Assembly: GCF_000186865.1 (NCBI RefSeq)
Contig: NW_008705568.1
Span: forward strand, 4,802 to 44,041
DNA length: 39,240 nt
From: Aureococcus anophagefferens
Taxonomy: Eukaryota; Sar; Pelagophyceae; Pelagomonadales; Pelagomonadaceae
Direction of reading: 5' to 3'
This document shows positions 10,201-17,759 of this stretch, one piece after another. The notes under the pieces are model-generated. The model was not told where the DNA came from. It made no database searches and was given only the letters and a program-made list of their open reading frames with translations. The translations under genes were made by a program, and so were the position numbers. The stretch's first letter is position 1; the number at the start of each line of letters is the position of its first letter.

Positions 10201-10459
10201 TTCGATTTGACCGAGCTAGAGAATTTCAAAGTTTGGTCGGGACGTCCCAAACCAGTGGTTGATTTGCACACAGGCGCTGCGGCCCAACGCGTCGCTCCAG
10301 GCGCTGCGCCTCCGGCCGAGCTACCTCCACGCCGAGGACGTGTCGCCGGAGGTCGCCGCGCTCCGGGCGAGGATCCGCGCGCTCGAGGCGGAACGGGCGG
10401 GCGACGACGACGGCTTCCACGACGCGCGCGCGCCGCCCCGGAGCCCCCAGCTCGAATAA
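7300..10459 (+). CDS. FYVE-C2-GRAM myotubularin phosphoinositide 3-phosphatase, with introner element A2
   Basis: Exons 7300-10062 and 10274-10459 give 982 residues. Domains in order: an N-terminal FYVE finger (C16, C19, RRHHCR at 28-33, C35, C40, C43, C101, C104) with an enlarged loop before the last Cys pair; a C2-like domain (about 132-245); PH-GRAM (about 300-430); and the myotubularin phosphatase (about 500-870). The catalytic CSDGWDR loop at 758-764 is intact, so it should remove the 3-phosphate from PI3P or PI(3,5)P2 on endosomal membranes. A short helical, charged C-terminus follows the intron. FYVE at the N-terminus differs from the usual animal layout. Its stop lies 6 bp from the stop of the convergent helicase gene. 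Confidence 0.92.
10071..10273 (+). mobile_element. Introner element A2 (intron of the myotubularin gene)
   Basis: 203-bp element with 15-bp inverted repeats CTGTGTGCAAATCAA. Both ends share the same variant base (C at position 8). Perfect 8-bp TSDs GCGCTGCG flank it at 10063-10070 and 10274-10281. The intron is 10063-10273 (211 nt) with a GC donor from the TSD and the element's CAG acceptor, in phase 0. Splicing restores AAG GCG CTG CGG CCC. The element has the same orientation as the gene. Confidence 0.94.
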
Positions 10460-10465
10460 GCGCTC

Positions 10466-12587
10466 TTAGCCGCGCCCCTTCTTGAACGCCTTGTGCTTCC
10501 GCTTGGCGCCCTGGGCGTGCTTCCGCGCGTTGCGCCGCGCCTGGTGCGCCTTCGCGGGCGCGGCGTCCTTCCGCGGCGCCGCTTCCGGCGCGAAGTCGTC
10601 GAGCTCCCTGAGCTCGGCGTCGAAGTCGTCCTGGGAGATCTTGCCCTTCTTCAGGCGCTTGTGGAGCCGCTCCTCGGCCGCGAGGTCGTCCCACTCGTCC
10701 ATGATCTTCGCGTGCTGGCCCTTGCGCTTCCGCGGGCCGTCGTCGCGCTTCGCCGCGGGCTTCTTCGGGGGCGCGTCGCCGCCGGCGGCGGCCGCGCGCA
10801 GCTCCTCGCGCTTCTGTTTCCGCGTCTCCTGCTCGGCGGCGTAGCGCTTCTGCCGCGCGGCCTCGCGCTTCTCGTCCTTGAAGGGTATCGCGCCCGTGCG
10901 GACGTCGCTCCGTTCGAACGCCGTGAGCTTGCCCGCCTTGGCGAGCTTGCGGAGCTCGGGCATCTCCGGCAGCTTCAGGAGCGCGAAGAGGCGCGCGACG
11001 GAGCCGACGTCGACCTTCTCCCAGCGGAAGATGAAGGGCAGCCGGTGCTCGAGGTAGCTTCGGACCCAGCTCGTGAACGCCGTCGTTCCTTTTTCCAGTA
11101 ACGCCCGGTCGTCGACGCAGGCCGCCTGGAGCGCGCCGTGGTAGACCGTCGCGGCTTCTTCCAAACCCTCCGGCGCCGCGACCTCGCCCGCGGGCGCGCC
11201 GCGGAGCTTGAGCAGCTCCGAGTACGAGTCCTCGTGCCTCTCGAGGAACAGGAGCGCCGCGCCCGGCCGCCCCGCGCGCGCCGTGCGGCCGACGCGGTGC
11301 ACGAAGGTCTCGGGCTTCTGCGGCGCGTCCCACTGGACGACGAGTTCCACGTCCTCGACGTCCAACCCCCGCGCGGCGACGTCGGTGCAGAGGAGCGCGA
11401 CCGGTCGTTCCGCGACCTGTGTGGAATTCAAATATTCAACCCGACTTCAATGTGCGCATATGCGACAGTTTCGACGCAAGCTCTTCGGCTGTGCTTCGAG
11501 AACTCGACGAGAGCAATCAATTCATCCAAAAATCAACCAAATCGACTTCGATTTGATCGAGCTAGAGAATTTCAAAGTTTGGTCAGGACCATCCAAACCA
11601 GTGGTTGAATTCCACACAGGCCGACACCTCGCGGAACGCGGCCCAGACGGCGCGGCGCTTCTTCGGCACCATCTTGCCGTGGAGCGCGCGCATCTCCGGC
11701 AGATCGTCCGGGAAGGCCGCCGCCGCGGCCTTGAGGCACCGGTCGAAGAAGTCGACGGCGGCGCAACTCGAGAGGAAGACGAGGGTCTTCCTCGGTTTGC
11801 GTTCCCGGAGCACGGCGAGGAGCGCCGCGAGCTTGTGCTCGGGCCGGAGCACGACGTACTCGTTGAGTAGCTCCGGCGGCAGGACGCGCTTCTCGCCGGA
11901 GGCCTCGGCCCGCTGGACCCGGACTCGGACCGTCGCCGGATTCCGGAGCCCCGCGCGCGCGAGCTCCGCGACGGCGCGCGTCTGCGTCGCGGAGAAGAGC
12001 GCCGTGCGCCGCTGGCGCGGCAGGGCCCGCATGATGCGCTCGAGCTCCTCGGCGAAGCCGAGCTCGAGGAGCGTGTCGGCCTCGTCGAGCACGAGGACGG
12101 CGACGCGGCGGCCGTCCATCGCGCCCCGCTTCAGCAGGTCGTCGAGGCGGCCGGGCGTCGCCACGACGACGTCGTCGCGGACGGCCCGCTCCATGGCGGC
12201 GCCGCCGACGACGAGGGACGCCGCGAGCGCCTTGGCGGCGCAGAGCTTCCGGAGCACGGCGAACGTCTGCGTCGCGAGCTCCCGCGTCGGCGACACGCAG
12301 ACGCAGCGCGGGCCCGGGCCGGGCTCGTTGGCCTTCGCGGCGGCGACGAGCTCGACGGCCGACGCGCCGAAGGCCAGCGTCTTCCCGGAGCCCGTGACGG
12401 CCTCGGCGACGACGTCCTTGTTGCCCAGCATGAGCGGGATCGACGCCGCCTGCACGGGCGTCATGACTTTGAAGCCGAAGTCGTCGGCGATGCAGGCCAG
12501 GGTCTCCGGCGAGAGGCCCGTCGCCGCGAAGGACCGCGGGTCCATTGGAGCGCCGGCACGCGGCACTACGGCCTTGGCTTCGGCCAT
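10466..12587 (-). CDS. DDX55: DEAD-box RNA helicase, DDX55/Spb4-like, with introner element A3
   Basis: Exons 12587-11628 and 11416-10466 on the minus strand give 636 residues. Helicase motifs are TPVQAASIP (Q-motif region), AVTGSGKT (63-70), [47 protein letters not shown] and the RVGRTAR box. The [10 protein letters not shown] start and the basic C-terminal extension with [22 protein letters not shown] match the Spb4/DDX55 group, which acts in maturation of the large ribosomal subunit in the nucleolus. The intron falls after FRE, just before motif V. Removing element plus one TSD gives [20 protein letters not shown] without extra residues. Confidence 0.93.
11417..11619 (+). mobile_element. 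Introner element A3 (intron of the helicase gene, opposite orientation)
   Basis: 203-bp element with 15-bp inverted repeats CTGTGTGGAATTCAA, sharing the same A-to-T change at both ends. TSDs are TCCGCGAC (11409-11416) and GCCGACAC (11620-11627), identical at only 5 of 8 bases, the most diverged pair in the window. The helicase is on the minus strand, so the element is reversed relative to it. The intron is 11627-11417 (211 nt) with donor GT from GTGTCGGC and acceptor CAG from the other terminal repeat. Confidence 0.9.
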
Positions 12588-12640
12588 CGCTGATCGTGTT
12601 CGGCAAAGTGCTGTGCTCCTTGAACCTTCGGCTGCCCGAG
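12588..12640. promoter_or_regulatory. 53-bp divergent start region, helicase and methyltransferase-like genes
   Basis: The helicase ATG (12587, minus) and the preferred methyltransferase ATG (12641, plus) are only 53 bp apart. A shared promoter is implied, with transcript starts possibly overlapping. No specific element is recognised. Confidence 0.3.
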
Positions 12641-14119
12641 ATGGGCCGCCTCGCGGCCTGCGCCGTGGTCCTCGCTTCCCGTGCAGGCGGCCTCTACCTC
12701 GACGTGCCCGTCGACGGCCGCGTGCTGACCATCGAGTACGAGGCGAGCAACACCTACACGGAGCTGTGGCGCTACGCCGAGGCCTTTGAGGCCGAGCACG
12801 GCCTGCGGCGCTTCTACGACCAGTGGGCCAAGTGCGCGCCCGTGATCTACGCGCGCTACAAGTGCGTCACGTCGGAGATCCTCAAGGCCATGCAGGCGCA
12901 CCGCGACGCCGCGCACGCGCTCGCCAAGGACTTCGCGTACCGCGCGATGGGCCGATGGGACGCCTTTTACGCCGCGGGCGACGACGCGTGCTTCGCGGCC
13001 TACTGCGCCGCGCACGCGGACCTGGCGGACGCGCTCTGCGGCGGCGCGGCCTGCGACGCGCCGGGCCCGCTGCGGGCCTGCCGCGAGCACTGGGAGGGCT
13101 ACGGCCGGGCCGAGGGCCGCGAGCCGGACCCGGACGCGTGCTCCGCGGCTAAAGAGACCGTCGCCGTGGCCGCCGACGGGTCCGCGGACGTCGCCGACGG
13201 GTCCGCGGACGTCGCGGTCCACGAGGACCTCTTCCGCGCCTTCGACGACCCGGCGGCGCTGACGGCGCTCGACTTTGGCTGCGGCGCGGGCCCGCGGTTT
13301 TTCGCGCACTCGCGGCGCTTCGCGCGGCTCGACGGCGCGGACACGTCCAAGGTCGCCCTCGAAGCGGCCCACGCCTACGTCCAGGAGCGTGTCGCGGACC
13401 GCGCCTACACGCTCTACCACAGCGACGGCCTCGAGCTCGACGCGGTCCCGGCCGACGCGTACGACGCCGTCGTCAGTTTCGACGCGCTCTCGCGGATCCC
13501 CTTCCACGCGACGCGCTACCGCCTGCTCGAGGAGTTCTTCCGCGTGCTCAAGTGCGACGGCAGAGCGAGCCTCGCCATGGGCTTCGGTGCGTTCCACGGC
13601 AGCGTCGCGGGCTACCGCGACGACGTTCCCGTCGACGACGGCGCGGACGTCCAGGTCGCCTTCGACGACCCGGACCTGCTCGTCCACGACTTGGACCGCG
13701 TCGGGTTCCGCGACATGGCCTACTGGATTTCAACGGGCGGCTCGGGAACCCACGCGAAGACGCTCGTCGTCGCCGGGCGGAAGCAGTGCCCGCTCTGGAA
13801 CATTCGGGTCTTCATCGGGAATCGTTCGGAACCGGAGACCCTCGAGGAGCTGCCCCAGGCCCAGGGCACGAACCGCAAGTACGTCGACGCCGAGATCCCC
13901 CGAAAGCGGCCGACGGTGTCAGGGGTGCGGGAGGAGCTGCGGAACATGAAGACGACGGAGCTCGTGAAGCGCGCGCGGCGCGACGGCGTCAGCCCGGAGA
14001 CCATCGACGACGCGCTCGACGCGGACGCGCCCCGGGACGCGCTCGCCGAGGTGCTGCTGGCGCACTGGGACCTCGACGACGAGGGCGGCGAGCCGGACGA
14101 GTGGCCCTGGTGGGCCTGA
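12641..14119 (+). CDS. Secreted class I SAM-dependent methyltransferase-like protein with SAP-like tail
   Basis: 492 residues from the ATG at 12641. An upstream in-frame ATG at 12545 would overlap the helicase start and hide the signal peptide (MGRLAACAVVLASRAGG). The N-terminal third is Cys-containing, with a CREHWEGYGRAEGREPD stretch. A methyltransferase core follows: motif I LDFGCGAG at about 209-216, DGADTSKVALE, YDAVVSFDALSRI and FFRVLKCDGRASLAMG. The last 70 residues have a short helical module (ELRNMKTTELVKRARRDGV) resembling SAP-like repeats that, as I recall, are common in pelagophyte proteins. Substrate unknown. A small repeat, ADGSADV twice, links the first two parts. Confidence 0.75.
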   Translation: MGRLAACAVVLASRAGGLYLDVPVDGRVLTIEYEASNTYTELWRYAEAFEAEHGLRRFYDQWAKCAPVIYARYKCVTSEILKAMQAHRDAAHALAKDFAYRAMGRWDAFYAAGDDACFAAYCAAHADLADALCGGAACDAPGPLRACREHWEGYGRAEGREPDPDACSAAKETVAVAADGSADVADGSADVAVHEDLFRAFDDPAALTALDFGCGAGPRFFAHSRRFARLDGADTSKVALEAAHAYVQERVADRAYTLYHSDGLELDAVPADAYDAVVSFDALSRIPFHATRYRLLEEFFRVLKCDGRASLAMGFGAFHGSVAGYRDDVPVDDGADVQVAFDDPDLLVHDLDRVGFRDMAYWISTGGSGTHAKTLVVAGRKQCPLWNIRVFIGNRSEPETLEELPQAQGTNRKYVDAEIPRKRPTVSGVREELRNMKTTELVKRARRDGVSPETIDDALDADAPRDALAEVLLAHWDLDDEGGEPDEWPWWA

Positions 14120-14408
14120 GTTCGAGCACCGCCGGAGGCGTACGCGTCCCGCGGCGGCTAATGGTGAGCCGGGGGGATGCAAGGTGAAGCAGTGGTGAAG
14201 TGCAAAGCGTCAGTGCGTCTCGCCTCTGCTTGCCGTCGACGAGCGCCGACAGCGCGTGCTCGAAGCAGCCGCATCACCACTGCATCGCTCTGCCGCCGCC
14301 GCATCGCTGCCGCCGCCGCGTCGCTGCCGCCGCATCGCTGCTGCGCCGCATCGCTGCGCCGACGTCCCGGCACCGCCGCGTCGCCGCGCCGCCGCGCCGC
14401 CGCCATCC
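14120..14408. repeat. Intergenic stretch with CGC/CAT/TGC low-complexity repeat
   Basis: This 289-bp gap precedes the small membrane protein. From about 14270 to 14405 it consists of irregular repeats of CGCATCGCTGC and CGCCGC units. No open frame here has convincing protein character. It probably holds the promoter and 5' leader of the next gene. Confidence 0.5.
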
Positions 14409-14762
14409 ATGGATCCCGAGCTGCGGAGCCTCATGGTCGACGCGTCCGTGTCGCGCATCCAGCAGCAGGGCGCGCTGCGGCGGCGCGCGCGGCGCGACGT
14501 CGCCGTCAACGCATCGCTGCTCGCGGTGTGCGTCGTCGGCCTGGCCGCGCACGCGGCCGACGCGCGCGCCGTCGCGAGCGGCTGCTTCGCGCTGCTCGGC
14601 GCCTTCATGGCCTACGCCGTCTACATCGCGCTCTGCGCCATGAAGGCCTACACCGTCTCCGTCGGCAACCTCCCGGAGCCCGAGCACGACTCCGACGACT
14701 CCGCCTACGGCCACAGCCACTTCCACGGCCACGAGAGCTCGGACTCGGATAAGGAGGACTAG
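14409..14762 (+). CDS. Small membrane protein with two helices and a His/Asp-rich tail (117 aa)
   Basis: The frame runs from ATG 14409 (context CATCCATGG) to TAG 14760-14762. A basic segment (RRRARRD) precedes two hydrophobic helices at about 32-50 and 55-78. The acidic tail contains YGHSHFHGHE and SSDSDKED. The His cluster could bind metal, but this is speculation. The family is not recognised. Third positions are strongly G/C. Confidence 0.6.
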   Translation: MDPELRSLMVDASVSRIQQQGALRRRARRDVAVNASLLAVCVVGLAAHAADARAVASGCFALLGAFMAYAVYIALCAMKAYTVSVGNLPEPEHDSDDSAYGHSHFHGHESSDSDKED

Positions 14763-14919
14763 GAGCGGAGTCGGAGCGGCGTCGCTGCGAGCGCGGGTCG
14801 TCATGCGTCGTGCGCGGGAAACTTCAACTTGCATGTTGGAGGTCCAGTTGACCCCGAAGGAGAGCCGGGCACGATGTGCGCCCAGCTCAGAGACGAGCTC
14901 ACTTGCTAGCGTAGGATCG

Positions 14920-16209
14920 ATGCGACCAACTCGTGGCGGCCTCGTCGCGACGGCGGCGCTGCTGCTGGTTCGAGCGACCATGTCGTCGGCTGGCGGCGGC
15001 GGCGGCGCCTGCAATGACACGGCCGGCGACGACGTCGTCCGGCGGCAGCCGCGCCAGGTCGCCCACGTGGACCACCTTGCGCTGCCGCACAGCGGTTCGA
15101 CGACCGTGGCGACGGCGCTGCGGCGCGCGCTCGAGGCGCGGGCGCTCTTGGGCGCCGCGTCGTGCGCGAAATGCTCCGCCGCGGCGTGCGGTGCCGACGC
15201 GCCGCTGCCGGTCCGCGCGACGCTCGTCTACCGCGCGGGCCACGCGCACTTCCCGCTCGCGGAGCGCCGCGCGCACATCGCCTCGGACTGGGCCGACGGC
15301 GCCGTCTCCCGCGCGCGGGAGGCGTCCGGCGGCGCGCGCCAGGCGGAGCACGAGACGCGCGTGGGCCTCCGCGGGCCCTCGCCGCGCGTCGCGCGCCCGG
15401 GCGCCGTCGTCACGGTGCACGTGCTGCGGGAGCCGGTCACGTGGCTCTGGCGCACGCTGATGCGCTTCTCGTACATGCCCGTCGAGGGCGCGGCGCGGCG
15501 CGGCTCGCGGACGGCGTCCGGAGCGACGCACCGGGGCCGCGCGCGCGGCGAGCCCGCGTCGGCGTGGCTCGAGCGGAACCCGTTCGCGTGGAACATGCAG
15601 GCCCAGTTCCTCGCCGGCCGGCCCCGCTTCGACTGCAACCGGACGCTCGCGGCCGCGCGCGACGACGCGGATCCCGAAGCGCTGCTGCCGCGGGCCGAGG
15701 CCGAGCTCGCCGACGAGGCCGCGCTCGCCTTCGGGCTCTTCGAGCGCCTCGAGGACAGCGCCCAGCTCATCGCCCACGCCCTCTGCCTGCCCAAGGCCAC
15801 CCTCGTCGCGGGCGTGCGCCGGGGCGAGGACGCCGCCGCCGCGGGGGGGCGGCGCCGGAGCGGCCGCGGACCGCGCGACGGGGGCCGAGGCGACGGACGG
15901 CGACCCGCGGTCGAAGACCCGCGCGGCGCGCGCGAGCCACGACCGCGACGCGCGCCTCCTCGCGCACCCCGCGGCCCGCGCCGCGGCGCCGGCGCGGCCG
16001 GCGCGGGCGGCGCCGAGCCGTACCACGGCGCCGTGCTGGACGCCGACGAGCGCGCCCGCATCGCCGCCCGCATGCGCCTGGATCGGGAGCTGTACGGCTA
16101 CGCCGCGCGGCTCTTCGACGACCGCGTGGCCCGCATGCGCCGCGACGAGGCCGCCGGCGCGACCTGCCGCCCGGGCGGCGACGCCGCGTGCGCCCTGCGG
16201 TGTTCTTAA
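14920..16209 (+). CDS. Secreted sulfotransferase-like protein, central part possibly frame-shifted
   Basis: 429 residues with an N-terminal signal peptide (MRPTRGGLVATAALLLV). The start of the catalytic domain, HLALPHSGSTTVATAL (about 50-65), corresponds to the 5'-phosphosulfate loop of Golgi carbohydrate sulfotransferases (usually H.PKTGGT). VHVLREPVTWLWRTL (about 165-180) corresponds to the 3'-phosphate loop, and the end DRELYGYAARLFDDRV is typical of the heparan/uronyl 2-O type. These enzymes transfer sulfate from PAPS to polysaccharides. The Lys of the first loop is His here. Between about 15842 and 16012 the annotated frame has many A/T third positions and low-complexity Arg/Gly/Pro, while the +1 frame looks coding, so the product may be wrong there. 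Confidence 0.72.
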   Translation: MRPTRGGLVATAALLLVRATMSSAGGGGGACNDTAGDDVVRRQPRQVAHVDHLALPHSGSTTVATALRRALEARALLGAASCAKCSAAACGADAPLPVRATLVYRAGHAHFPLAERRAHIASDWADGAVSRAREASGGARQAEHETRVGLRGPSPRVARPGAVVTVHVLREPVTWLWRTLMRFSYMPVEGAARRGSRTASGATHRGRARGEPASAWLERNPFAWNMQAQFLAGRPRFDCNRTLAAARDDADPEALLPRAEAELADEAALAFGLFERLEDSAQLIAHALCLPKATLVAGVRRGEDAAAAGGRRRSGRGPRDGGRGDGRRPAVEDPRGAREPRPRRAPPRAPRGPRRGAGAAGAGGAEPYHGAVLDADERARIAARMRLDRELYGYAARLFDDRVARMRRDEAAGATCRPGGDAACALRCS

Positions 16210-16327
16210 TGTGGTGGTGCCATTGTCGACCAAGCTACTGGGGCCCTGCCCAGGATGCGGATGCGATCGCGAAGTGATCGCGAGGATCAACCTACTACAA
16301 GTAGCCGCGAAAGGTTGGCGTTGCACC

Positions 16328-17752
16328 ATGAGTGCTGCCCGCGTTCAGAATTCAAAAACGATGGAATGGGCGGACGTGCACCAGAGCCTGCACCACGATC
16401 ACGCGGCGTTTTGGGCGCCGCAGGAGACGCGGCGCGGCGCCCTGCGGGCGTCGAACCGGCGGTCGCCGCGGTCCCGGTCCGCGCCGCCGTCGAAGACGGA
16501 GGCGGCGCCGCCGAAGCTGCAGCGCCGCGACAGCCTGCCGCCGCCGTCGACGCCGCGGAAGGAGCCGCCCAAGGCGCGCACGCCGAGCACGTCCGCGAAG
16601 TGGCTCGGCGCCGGGTCCTGCGTGATCCTCGACGAGTACGCGGCGACCGCGACGCCCTCGCGGCCGGCGACGTCGCCCGCGCCGGACCTCGGCGGCGTCG
16701 TGGCCACGGCGCTGGACCTGGCGCACGTGCCCCTCGCGGAGCCGACGACGCCGAAGACGCCCGAGGGGGGGCTGCCGCGCGCGGAGCGCATGGTCTCGGC
16801 CGACTTCGAGGACGCGGGCGCCGCCGCGCCTCCGCTCGCGCTCGGCGGCGACGACGCGGCCCCGGCGCCGCCGGACCTCGAGGACGCGCCCGCGGCGGTG
16901 TCGACGCCGCCGGTCGTCGACGGGGCGGCGACGGCCACGCCCCGCTCGAGCCCGCCGCGGACGCCGAGGAGCTTCCTCCGCGAATTGCGCGCCTTCGAGG
17001 CGAAGGCGCTGATCCTCGACGAAGCGACGACGGCGCTCGTCCCTGAAGAGGAGACGACGCCGCAAGAGGAGACGGCGCCTCTCGTCCCCGAAGGGCCCTT
17101 TGTCCTCGAGGAGGCGACGACGCCGCAAGAGGAGACGACGCCTCTCGTCCCCGAAGCGCCCCTCGTCCTCGAGGAGGCGACGACGCCGCCGAGCCTCGAA
17201 AAGGAGCCCCGGCCGGCGGTCCGGCCGTGGGCGGCGCCCGCCGCGGTCCTGGTCCTCGCGGTCGCCGCCGCCTGCGTCCTCGCCTCTCCGGCGGCGCACC
17301 CGATCGTCGCCGACGACGTCGCCGCCGCGGCGCCCCGACGCGCGGCCGCGGCCCCGCCGCTCCTGCTCCCGCCGCCGCCGCCAAGCGCGTCGACGGCGCT
17401 CCCGGCGCCGCCGCCCCGCGCGTTGACGGAGCCGCCGCCGCCGCGCGCGTCGCCGGCGCCGCCGCCGCCGCGCGCGTCGCCGGCGCCGCCGGACCTCGCG
17501 GCGCCGGCGCCGCCGGACCTCGCGGTCGCGCTCCGCCGCGCGCCGCCCGCGCCGCCGCGCGCGCCGCCCGTCGACGTCGCCGCGGCGCCGCTCGTCGGCA
17601 CCGACGTCGTCGTCGCGGCGGCGCCCGCGCCGCCGCCCGTCGTCCGCCGCGTCTTCGAAAAGCTCGCACGCCGACCTGCGCGCGTCTTCGCGGCGCTCCG
17701 CGCGGCGCTCGGCCGCCTTCGCCGGCTCCTCTTCGGCCGCCGCCGCCGCTAA
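16328..17752 (+). CDS. Pro-rich single-pass membrane protein with tandem 21-residue repeats
   Basis: 474 residues from ATG 16328. An alternative Met lies 11 codons later at MEWADVHQ. The N-terminal two-thirds is disordered, with S/P/T-rich segments. A 21-residue repeat (LVPE.P.VLEEATTPQEETTP) occurs about 2.4 times near 250-290. One hydrophobic helix (about 302-320, VLVLAVAAACVLA) is followed by an extremely Pro/Ala-rich stretch and a basic end (RRLLFGRRRR). The composition suggests an extensin- or mucin-like surface protein or a scaffold, but no family is recognised. Its TAA is 7 bp from the stop of the convergent GH79 gene. Confidence 0.65.
   Translation: MSAARVQNSKTMEWADVHQSLHHDHAAFWAPQETRRGALRASNRRSPRSRSAPPSKTEAAPPKLQRRDSLPPPSTPRKEPPKARTPSTSAKWLGAGSCVILDEYAATATPSRPATSPAPDLGGVVATALDLAHVPLAEPTTPKTPEGGLPRAERMVSADFEDAGAAAPPLALGGDDAAPAPPDLEDAPAAVSTPPVVDGAATATPRSSPPRTPRSFLRELRAFEAKALILDEATTALVPEEETTPQEETAPLVPEGPFVLEEATTPQEETTPLVPEAPLVLEEATTPPSLEKEPRPAVRPWAAPAAVLVLAVAAACVLASPAAHPIVADDVAAAAPRRAAAAPPLLLPPPPPSASTALPAPPPRALTEPPPPRASPAPPPPRASPAPPDLAAPAPPDLAVALRRAPPAPPRAPPVDVAAAPLVGTDVVVAAAPAPPPVVRRVFEKLARRPARVFAALRAALGRLRRLLFGRRRR
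17054..17190 (+). repeat. 63-bp tandem repeat in the Pro-rich gene
   Basis: Copies start at about 17054, 17117 and 17180 (the last partial), with a constant 63-bp period. Units share ACGACGCCGCAAGAGGAGAC and encode a 21-residue acidic, Thr/Pro-rich unit. The first two copies differ at only a few bases, indicating recent expansion that kept the reading frame. Confidence 0.85.
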
Positions 17753-17759
17753 CATATCC

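Noticed and set aside
10063..10275. Alternative splicing model with a GT donor inside the element (CTGT then GTGCAA)
   Set aside because: It stays in frame but would add four residues. A6 and A7 lack any such GT, and motif spacing in GT61, the kinase and the helicase fits exact excision using the TSD donor.
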